From the NCBI GenBank assembly GCA_016177355.1, contig JACOVL010000146.1:1-10832 (forward strand): a stretch of 10,832 nucleotides of DNA, given 5' to 3'. The position numbers were made by a program, and so were the translations under genes. The stretch is from Betaproteobacteria bacterium (GTDB taxonomy: Bacteria > Pseudomonadota > Gammaproteobacteria > Burkholderiales > SG8-41). The notes below the pieces were generated by a model. The model saw only the letters and a list, made by a program, of their open reading frames with translations. It had not been told where the DNA came from and searched no databases. Shown here in pieces: positions 5,925 to 10,832 of the stretch. Positions within the stretch are counted from its first letter, which is position 1; every line of letters begins with the position of its first letter.

Positions 5925-6341
5925 CTAGCCCCCCACCAGCCGGGAAATGAAGATGGTGCGCAGCGGCAGCTTGGCCGCGGCCAGGCGAAACGCCTCGCGC
6001 GCCTCCGTTTCGTCCACGCCGTCCATCTCGTACAGCACCGCGCCGGGCTTGATCTCGGACACCCAGAATTCGGGGTTGCCCTTGCCGTTGCCCATGCGTA
6101 CTTCAGCCGGCTTCTGCGATACCGGCTTGTCCGGAAAGATGCGGATCCAGATGCGTCCGCCGCGCTTGATGGCGCGCGACATCGCGCGGCGCGCCGCCTC
6201 GATCTGGCGCGCGGTGAGGCGCCCGCGCGTGGTCGCCTTCAGGCCGTACTCGCCGAAGCTCACCTTGTTGCCGCGCGTCGCGATGCCGCGATTGCGGCCT
6301 TTCTGCTCCTTGCGGTACTTACGCCTTGCCGGTTGCAGCAT
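5925..6341 (-). CDS. rplP: 50S ribosomal protein L16
   Basis: L16 sits near the A site and is needed for late 50S maturation. The 138-residue product starts MLQPARRKYRKEQKGRNRG and has GRLTARQIEAARRAMSRAIK (40-59), IWIRIFPDKPVSQKPAEVRMG and the end REAFRLAAAKLPLRTIFI. Arg82 in VRMGNGKGN corresponds to the arginine (Arg81) hydroxylated in E. coli L16. The reading frame extends 21 codons further upstream to another ATG (6404), but AGGAG lies six bases before the ATG at 6341 and homologues begin MLQP, so that start is chosen. The gene therefore overlaps the end of rpsC by 23 bases. Confidence 0.97.
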   Translation of the reverse strand: MLQPARRKYRKEQKGRNRGIATRGNKVSFGEYGLKATTRGRLTARQIEAARRAMSRAIKRGGRIWIRIFPDKPVSQKPAEVRMGNGKGNPEFWVSEIKPGAVLYEMDGVDETEAREAFRLAAAKLPLRTIFISRLVGG

Positions 6342-7125
6342 TCTTCGCTCCTGACCTCGTTCCCGGCCGGGTGCCCGGCTTCGCGCCCGGTTTGCGCGCG
6401 GCACGCGGCTTCTTGGGCTTGTCCCGGGCCGGGGCCTCGGGCGCCGGAGGCGCCGGGGCCAGCGCCGCGGCGATCGCCGCAGCCGGCTGGTCGCTCTTCG
6501 CCATCACTTCGCCCTTGAACACCCACACCTTGATGCCAATCACACCGTAGCTGGTCTTCGCCTCGGAAGTGCCGTAATCGATCTCCGCGCGCAGCGTGTG
6601 CAGCGGGACGCGGCCTTCGCGGTACCACTCGTAGCGCGCGATCTCGATGCCGTTGAGCCGGCCCGAACTCGCGATCTTGATGCCTTGCGCCCCGAGCCGC
6701 ATCGCGTTGGTGATCGCGCGCTTCATGGCGCGGCGGAACATGATGCGTTTTTGCAGCTGCTGCGCGATCGAATCCGCGATCAATTGCGCATCGAGCTCGG
6801 GCTTGCGCACTTCCTCGATGTTGACGTGCACCGGCACGCCAAGCATCTTCTGCAGTTCCACCTTCAGCGACTCGATGTCCTCGCCCTTCTTGCCGATCAC
6901 CACGCCGGGCCGGGCGCTGTACACCGTGATGCGCGCGTTCTTTGCGGGGCGCTCGATCACGACCCTGGAAACCGCCGCGTGCGCGAGTTTCCTTTTCAGG
7001 TGTTCGCGCACCTTGATGTCCTCGAGCAGCATGCCCGCAAAATTCTTGTTGTTGGCATACCAGCGCGAGGTCCAGTTGCGGTTGAGCGCAAGCCGGAAGC
7101 CGACCGGATTGATCTTCTGTCCCAT
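6319..7125 (-). CDS. rpsC: 30S ribosomal protein S3 with a long C-terminal tail
   Basis: S3 is in the 30S head at the mRNA entry tunnel and, with S4 and S5, has mRNA-unwinding activity. The 268-residue product starts MGQKINPVGFRL and carries a type II KH domain with GKKG at 78-81, then the C-terminal domain (KRIMFRRAMKRAITNAM, 126-142; GIKIASSGRLNGIEIAR, 148-164; KTSYGVIGIKVWVFKGE, 190-206). Residues 213-268 form an Ala/Pro then Lys/Arg-rich tail with AKPGTRPGTRSGAK; E. coli S3 has 233 residues, so the tail is about 35 longer. The ATG follows the rplV stop directly (TGAATG) and has GGAGG six bases upstream. The rplP ribosome-binding site and start lie within the tail-coding sequence. Confidence 0.97.
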   Translation of the reverse strand: MGQKINPVGFRLALNRNWTSRWYANNKNFAGMLLEDIKVREHLKRKLAHAAVSRVVIERPAKNARITVYSARPGVVIGKKGEDIESLKVELQKMLGVPVHVNIEEVRKPELDAQLIADSIAQQLQKRIMFRRAMKRAITNAMRLGAQGIKIASSGRLNGIEIARYEWYREGRVPLHTLRAEIDYGTSEAKTSYGVIGIKVWVFKGEVMAKSDQPAAAIAAALAPAPPAPEAPARDKPKKPRAARKPGAKPGTRPGTRSGAKNAATGKA

Positions 7126-7464
7126 TCACTTCCTCCCGTCGCCGACGGTCACGACGATGTTGCACGTCGGCTTCATGATGCGCGCGCCGCGTCCCTTGGA
7201 CTGCGCGCGAAAGCGGCGCAGAAACGATCCGCGCTCGACGCAGATGCCCGTCACCTTGAGTTCGTCTATGTCCGCCCCGTCGTTGTGCTCGGCGTTGGCG
7301 ATCGCGGATTCCAGCACCTTGCGGATGATCACCGCGCCCTTCTTCGGCGCGAAACGCAGGATATTGAGCGCCTGCTCCACCTGCTTGCCGCGGATGAGAT
7401 CGGCAACGAGGCGCCCCTTCTGGGCCGACAGCCGCACGCCGCGCAATTTTGCCGTGGTGTTCAT
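7126..7464 (-). CDS. rplV: 50S ribosomal protein L22
   Basis: L22 lines the peptide exit tunnel with its long beta-hairpin next to L4, a region linked to macrolide binding. The 112-residue product (E. coli 110) contains VRLSAQKGRLVADLIRGK (10-27), VIIRKVLESAIANAEHN and the hairpin segment RRFRAQSKGRGARIMKPTC, followed by NIVVTV. It starts ten bases after the rpsS stop, with AAGGGA overlapping that stop, and ends directly against the rpsC ATG. Confidence 0.97.
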   Translation of the reverse strand: MNTTAKLRGVRLSAQKGRLVADLIRGKQVEQALNILRFAPKKGAVIIRKVLESAIANAEHNDGADIDELKVTGICVERGSFLRRFRAQSKGRGARIMKPTCNIVVTVGDGRK

Positions 7465-7474
7465 GTCCGGTCCC

Positions 7475-7852
7475 TTACGCCTTCGCCGGCGCCGCTGCCG
7501 GCGCTGGCGCCGTGGCCGGGGGCGTCGGGCTCGATTTCCTGTCGCCGCCGGCTGCTGCCGCCGCCGCCGCGGCAGCGGCGGCTTGGGCCGAGCCGGCCTT
7601 GGAGTGGCCCTTGAAGATGCGGGTATGGGAAAATTCCCCGAGCTTGTGGCCGACCATGTTCTCGGTTACGTAGACCGGTACGTGCTGCCGTCCGTTGTGC
7701 ACGGCGATGGTGAGCCCCACGAAGTCGGGAAGTATGGTCGAGCGGCGCGACCAGGTCTTGATCGGGCGTTTGTCGTTTGTTTTCTGCGCCGTCTCCACCT
7801 TTTTCATCAGGTGCAGGTCGACGAACGGGCCCTTCTTGATCGAACGCGCCAT
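7475..7852 (-). CDS. rpsS: 30S ribosomal protein S19 with a poly-alanine C-terminal tail
   Basis: S19 lies in the 30S head, pairs with S13 and contacts 16S rRNA and the subunit bridge near the central protuberance. The core starts MARSIKKGPFVDLHLMKKVE and includes TWSRRSTILP (33-42), GLTIAVHNGRQHVPVYVTE (46-64) and MVGHKLGEFSHTR (66-78). The family is about 92 residues; this product has 125. The excess is a low-complexity tail with 11 consecutive alanines (91-101), then GGDRKSSPTPP and a Pro/Ala stretch ending APAKA. The alanine codons are mixed GCC, GCT, GCG and GCA, so this is not a pure triplet repeat. The ATG is three bases after the rplB stop, with GGAGG seven bases upstream. Confidence 0.97.
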   Translation of the reverse strand: MARSIKKGPFVDLHLMKKVETAQKTNDKRPIKTWSRRSTILPDFVGLTIAVHNGRQHVPVYVTENMVGHKLGEFSHTRIFKGHSKAGSAQAAAAAAAAAAAGGDRKSSPTPPATAPAPAAAPAKA

Positions 7853-7855
7853 GGG

Positions 7856-8692
7856 TTAGCCTCCGACCGCCTTTGCGTTGCGACGCCGGATGATCATGGC
7901 GTCGGTGCGCTTGTTCTTGCGCGTTTTGTAGCCTTTGCTCAGCACGGCCCACGGGGATACCGGGTCCCGCGCCGACGATTTCTTGCCTTCGCCGCCGCCG
8001 TGAGGGTGGTCGACCGGATTCATCGCCACCCCGCGCACCGTGGGCCGTATGCCGCGCCAGCGCACGCGCCCCGCCTTGCCGATGGACTCGAGCGAATGCT
8101 CCTCATTGCCGACCTCGCCGATGGTGGCACGGCAGTTGACGTGTACTTTGCGAATTTCACCCGAGCGCAGCCGGATCTGGGCGTATTCGCCCTCGCGCGC
8201 CAGCAACTGCACCGAGGCGCCGGCAGCGCGCGCGAGCTGCGCGCCCTTGCCGGGGAGCATCTCGACGCAGTGGATGGTGGTGCCGACCGGGATGTTCCTC
8301 AACGGCAGCGTGTTGCCGGCCTTGATCGGCGCTTCCGGGCCGGAGGCGAGCTGCATGCCCGCAGCCACGCCCTTCGGCGCGATGATGTAGCGGCGCTCGC
8401 CATCGGCGTAGCACAGCAGCGCGAGGCGGGCGCTGCGGTTGGGATCGTACTCGAGGCGTTCCACTTTCGCCGCGATGCCGTCCTTGTTGCGCTTGAAGTC
8501 GACTTTCCGGTAATGCCGCTTGTGGCCGCCGCCCTGGTGGCGCATGGTGATCTCGCCGTGCATGTTGCGGCCGGCTTTGCGGTTCTTGCGCTCGACGAGG
8601 TGAGGCACCGGCCGACCCTTGTGCAGGTCGGGATTGACGACCTTGACCTGCTGGCGCTGGCCGGGCGTGACGGGTCTCAACTTGACCAGCAT
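7856..8692 (-). CDS. rplB: 50S ribosomal protein L2
   Basis: L2 is a primary 23S rRNA-binding protein needed for subunit joining and peptidyl-transferase activity. The 278-residue product (E. coli 273) has the OB-fold and SH3-like domains: HQGGGHKRHYRKVDFKRNKD (52-71), VERLEYDPNRSARLALL, GNTLPLRNIPVGTTIH (126-141), and the catalytic-centre motif MNPVDHPHGGGEG, with Asp228 and His229 at the E. coli positions. The C-terminus is TRKNKRTDAMIIRRR plus a short tail. Its ATG overlaps the rplW stop by one base (TAATG), with GGAG eight bases upstream, so reinitiation after rplW is likely. Confidence 0.97.
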   Translation of the reverse strand: MLVKLRPVTPGQRQQVKVVNPDLHKGRPVPHLVERKNRKAGRNMHGEITMRHQGGGHKRHYRKVDFKRNKDGIAAKVERLEYDPNRSARLALLCYADGERRYIIAPKGVAAGMQLASGPEAPIKAGNTLPLRNIPVGTTIHCVEMLPGKGAQLARAAGASVQLLAREGEYAQIRLRSGEIRKVHVNCRATIGEVGNEEHSLESIGKAGRVRWRGIRPTVRGVAMNPVDHPHGGGEGKKSSARDPVSPWAVLSKGYKTRKNKRTDAMIIRRRNAKAVGG

Positions 8693-9033
8693 TACTGGGT
8701 CTCCACCTGTTCGGCAAAGTTGATTTCCTGGCCGGGCCTGAGGCAGACGTAGGCCTTTTTCCAGTGGTTGCGCCGCCCGGTGAACTGCCCGAAGCGCTTG
8801 CCCTTGCCGCGAACGTTGACGACCTTCACCGATTTCACCTCGAGCTTCTTGTCCTTGGTGCTGAACATGAACTCGACCGCGGCCTTGATCTCGTGCTTGG
8901 TGGCGTCTTGAGCGACCCGGAACACGACCTGGTTGTGCTTGTCGGCGACGAACGTGCTTTTCTCCGAAACCACCGGCGCCAGGATCACCTGCATCAGGCG
9001 TTCCTGCTGTCTCAGGTTCGGGGCGGCGCTCAT
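8692..9033 (-). CDS. rplW: 50S ribosomal protein L23
   Basis: L23 is at the exit of the peptide tunnel and is the docking site for trigger factor and the signal recognition particle. The 113-residue product contains LAPVVSEKSTFVADKHNQVVF (18-38), the signature DATKHEIKAAVE (43-54), GKGKRFGQFTGRRNHWKKAYV and the end RPGQEINFAEQVE. Compared with E. coli (100 residues) it has about five extra residues around 58-63 (STKDKK). The ATG at 9033 overlaps the rplD stop (ATGA) with GGAG eight bases upstream; Met14 is a less likely alternative start because EERL-like residues before it are conserved. Confidence 0.96.
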   Translation of the reverse strand: MSAAPNLRQQERLMQVILAPVVSEKSTFVADKHNQVVFRVAQDATKHEIKAAVEFMFSTKDKKLEVKSVKVVNVRGKGKRFGQFTGRRNHWKKAYVCLRPGQEINFAEQVETQ

Positions 9034-9650
9034 GCGAATATCTCCTCGATCTTCACCACCGCGCTCTTCGTCACCAGCACCGTAGCGTGCCGCACGAGGG
9101 CGATGGGGTCGGCCTCGCCGACCGTCACCACGTTGACATTGGGAAGGTTCCTCGACGAAAGCCGGAGGTTTTCGTCCAGGTTATCGGTGATGATCAGCAC
9201 GTCCTCCAGCCCCATGCCCATGAGCTTCTGCGCGAGGAGCTTCGTCTTCGGCGCGTCCAGCGTGAACTTCTCGACCACGGCCAGCCGGTCTTCCCGCGCA
9301 AGCTGCGACAGGATCGAACAGACGCCGGCGCGGTACATCTTGCGGTTGAGCTTATGTGAGAAGTTCTCGTCGGGCAGATTGGGAAATATCCTGCCGCCGC
9401 CGCGCCATAGCGGAGAGGATGCCCTGCCGGCGCGCGCGCGACCGGTGCCCTTCTGCCGCCACGGCTTCTTGTTCGATTTGTTGATCTCGCCGCGCGCTTT
9501 CTGCGCCCGGGTCCCCTGCCGCGCGTTGGCGAGAAAGGCGGCGAGCACCTGGTGGACCAGCGCTTCGTTGTACTCGCGCCCGAACGCAGTGTCGGAGGCC
9601 GCGATCTTCGCGGTCGGCTTGCCGTTCTCGTTGATCACTTTGAGTTCCAT
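9030..9650 (-). CDS. rplD: 50S ribosomal protein L4
   Basis: L4 binds 23S rRNA and extends a loop into the peptide exit tunnel; in E. coli it also represses the S10 operon through the rpsJ leader. The 206-residue product shows the tunnel loop KKPWRQKGTGRARAGRASSP (61-80) followed by LWRGGGRIFPN, then SHKLNRKMYRAGVCSILSQL and the globular end with NLDENLRLSSRNLPNVNVV and ATVLVTKSAV. E. coli L4 has 201 residues. It begins 11 bases after the rplC stop, behind a GGGGG element. Because tuf and rpsJ are only five bases apart here, the E. coli L4 leader target cannot exist at that place. Confidence 0.97.
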   Translation of the reverse strand: MELKVINENGKPTAKIAASDTAFGREYNEALVHQVLAAFLANARQGTRAQKARGEINKSNKKPWRQKGTGRARAGRASSPLWRGGGRIFPNLPDENFSHKLNRKMYRAGVCSILSQLAREDRLAVVEKFTLDAPKTKLLAQKLMGMGLEDVLIITDNLDENLRLSSRNLPNVNVVTVGEADPIALVRHATVLVTKSAVVKIEEIFA

Positions 9651-9661
9651 GGCGCCCCCGC

Positions 9662-10363
9662 TTACTTGACCTTGGCGACGGCTTGGCCGGCGGCGGGCTT
9701 GGGCGCGGCGGGCGGCTTCGGCTTCGATGCCCGCACCGTCGGGCGCACCGTCACGTCGCCGCCGCGGGAACCCGGCAACGCGCCGCGGATCAGCAGCAAC
9801 TGGCGTTCCGCGTCGACACGGACGATCTCGACGTTCTGCACCGTGCGGCGGGCGGCGCCCAGGTGGCCGGCCATGCGCTTTCCGGGAAACACGCGGCCCG
9901 GGTCCTGGTTCTGGCCGATCGAGCCCGGTTTGTTGTGCGATACCGAGTTGCCGTGGCTCGCGCGGTTGGAGGAAAAATGATGGCGCTTGATGACGCCGGA
10001 AAACCCCTTGCCCTGGGAGATGCCGGTGACATCCACCAGCTGCCCAACCTTGAAAATTCCCGCGCTGACGGCGCCACCGGACTTGAGGCTGGCAACCTCG
10101 CCGGGCTCGATGCGGAACTCGCGCAGGGTGTGGCCGGCCTCCACGCCGGCCTTGGCGAAATGCCCGGCGGCGGCTTTGTTGACGCGGCTCGGACGCCGCC
10201 GTCCGTACGCGACCTGCACCGCCGTATAGCCGTCGGTCTCCGCCGTCTTGATCTGGGTGACGCGATTGTTCGACACGTCCACCACGGTCACCGGGATGGT
10301 ATCGCCATCATCGGTGAACACGCGGGTCATGCCGACCTTGCGGCCTACCAGCCCCAAGCTCAT
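9662..10363 (-). CDS. rplC: 50S ribosomal protein L3
   Basis: L3 starts 50S assembly and reaches towards the peptidyl-transferase centre. The 233-residue product starts MSLGLVGRKVGMTRVF and shows the family signature GHFAKAGVEAGHTLREFR (67-84), DVTGISQGKGFSGVIKRHHF (111-130), then SHGNSVSHNKPGSIGQNQDP. Gln153 matches E. coli Gln150, the residue methylated by PrmB. E. coli L3 has 209 residues; the difference is mainly a Lys/Pro/Ala tail at about 213-233 (KPKPPAAPKPAAG). The ATG overlaps the rpsJ stop as ATGA. Confidence 0.97.
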   Translation of the reverse strand: MSLGLVGRKVGMTRVFTDDGDTIPVTVVDVSNNRVTQIKTAETDGYTAVQVAYGRRRPSRVNKAAAGHFAKAGVEAGHTLREFRIEPGEVASLKSGGAVSAGIFKVGQLVDVTGISQGKGFSGVIKRHHFSSNRASHGNSVSHNKPGSIGQNQDPGRVFPGKRMAGHLGAARRTVQNVEIVRVDAERQLLLIRGALPGSRGGDVTVRPTVRASKPKPPAAPKPAAGQAVAKVK

Positions 10364-10674
10364 AGCTTGATCTCCACGTCCACACCCGCCGGCAGATCGA
10401 GCTTCATCAGCGCGTCCACCGTCTTGTCGGTGGGGTCGATGATATCCATCAGGCGCAGGTGGGTGCGGATCTCGAGCTGGTCGCGCGAGGTCTTGTTCAC
10501 GTGCGGCGAGCGCAGCACGTCGAAACGCTGCTTGCGCGTGGGCAGCGGCACCGGGCCCTTCACCACCGCGCCGGTGCGCTTCGCCGTATCCACGATCTCG
10601 AGCGCCGACCGGTCGATCAGGCGGTAATCGAACGCCTTCAACCGGATGCGGATTTTCTGACTCTTGACGGCCAT
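10360..10674 (-). CDS. rpsJ: 30S ribosomal protein S10
   Basis: S10 is in the 30S head and in E. coli also acts with NusB in transcription antitermination. The 104-residue product (E. coli 103) contains KIRIRLKAFDYRLIDRSA (7-24), VDTAKRTGAVVKGPVPLPT (28-46), the extended loop RSPHVNKTSRDQLEIRTH (55-72) and the end LDLPAGVDVEIKL. The ATG at 10674 is five bases after the tuf stop and has only a weak ribosome-binding site (a GAG within the tuf end), so coupling to tuf translation is plausible. There is no room for a separate promoter or leader between the two genes. Confidence 0.97.
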   Translation of the reverse strand: MAVKSQKIRIRLKAFDYRLIDRSALEIVDTAKRTGAVVKGPVPLPTRKQRFDVLRSPHVNKTSRDQLEIRTHLRLMDIIDPTDKTVDALMKLDLPAGVDVEIKL

Positions 10675-10679
10675 GTCCG

Positions 10680-10832
10680 TTACTCGATGATCTTCGCCAC
10701 GACGCCGGCGCCCACGGTCTTGCCGCCCTCGCGGATCGCGAAGCGCAGCCCCTCCTCCATCGCGATCGGCTGGATCAGCGCCACCGTGATCGAGACGTTG
10801 TCCCCCGGCATCACCATCTCGGCGCCCTGCGC
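10680..10832 (-). CDS. tuf: Elongation factor Tu (partial, C-terminal 50 residues)
   Basis: EF-Tu delivers aminoacyl-tRNA to the ribosomal A site using GTP. Only the end of domain 3 is in the window. It reads EMVMPGDNVSITVALI, then PIAMEEGLRFAIREGGKTVG and GAGVVAKIIE before a TAA stop, an unmistakable EF-Tu C-terminus; the KIIE ending fits betaproteobacteria. The gene continues past the right edge. Its position just before rpsJ is that of the tuf copy of the str operon (rpsL, rpsG, fusA, tuf). Confidence 0.97.
   Translation of the reverse strand, partial: AQGAEMVMPGDNVSITVALIQPIAMEEGLRFAIREGGKTVGAGVVAKIIE

Noticed and set aside
5925..6404. An extended L16 start at 6404.
   Set aside because: Homologues start MLQP and there is a well-placed AGGAG before the ATG at 6341.
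6647..8752. A 701-codon plus-strand open frame and a nearby 338-codon one (6598-7614).
   Set aside because: Both are antisense to rpsC, rplV, rpsS and rplB, with no family resemblance; they result from scarce stop codons at high GC.
1..10832. A hidden mobile element, CRISPR array, tRNA or defence system.
   Set aside because: The window is filled by conserved ribosomal genes with gaps of at most 24 bases apart from the 150-base promoter gap; no repeats or foreign genes were found.

Overview
This window is a stretch of the large ribosomal-protein gene cluster (str–S10–spc) of a GC-rich betaproteobacterium. Every gene is on the minus strand, so the cluster reads from right to left. The betaproteobacterial assignment rests on remembered family sequences: the EF-Tu C-terminus ending in KIIE, the S5, S8, S10 and L5 sequences, a zinc-free S14, and tuf directly followed by rpsJ. 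No genus can be assigned from the sequence alone.

Layout in the direction of transcription: the last 50 codons of tuf (EF-Tu); then, after only 5 bases, the S10 set rpsJ, rplC, rplD, rplW, rplB, rpsS, rplV, rpsC, rplP, rpmC, rpsQ; then a 150-base gap, the only sizeable one in the window; then the spc set rplN, rplX, rplE, rpsN, rpsH, rplF, rplR, rpsE, rpmD, rplO; and finally the first 325 codons of secY, which runs off the left edge. The gap between rpsQ and rplN carries a strong sigma70-type promoter (TTGCGG, 17 bases, TATAAT) at the place of the E. coli spc promoter. This promoter sits inside a 9-bp inverted repeat and is followed by a roughly 110-base leader with two small hairpins. No other interval exceeds 24 bases. 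Many junctions overlap (ATGA, TAATG, and a 23-base rpsC/rplP overlap), which suggests translational coupling.

Together the genes supply the ribosome core (S10, S3 and S14 in the 30S head; S5, S8 and S17 in the 30S body; L2, L3, L4, L22, L23, L24 and L29 around the peptidyl-transferase centre and exit tunnel; L5, L18, L6, L16 and L15 near the 5S RNA and central protuberance), plus elongation factor Tu and the SecY channel that receives nascent membrane proteins.

This is a conserved housekeeping locus and I found no undescribed system. The unusual feature is a set of low-complexity Ala/Pro/Lys-rich tails on several ribosomal proteins. The clearest are a 66-residue N-terminal extension of L5 with a lysine every third residue, an S19 C-terminal tail with an 11-alanine run, and a long S3 tail. 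Shorter tails occur on L3 and L15, and L23 has a small insertion. No RNA genes, mobile elements, CRISPR arrays or pseudogenes were seen.
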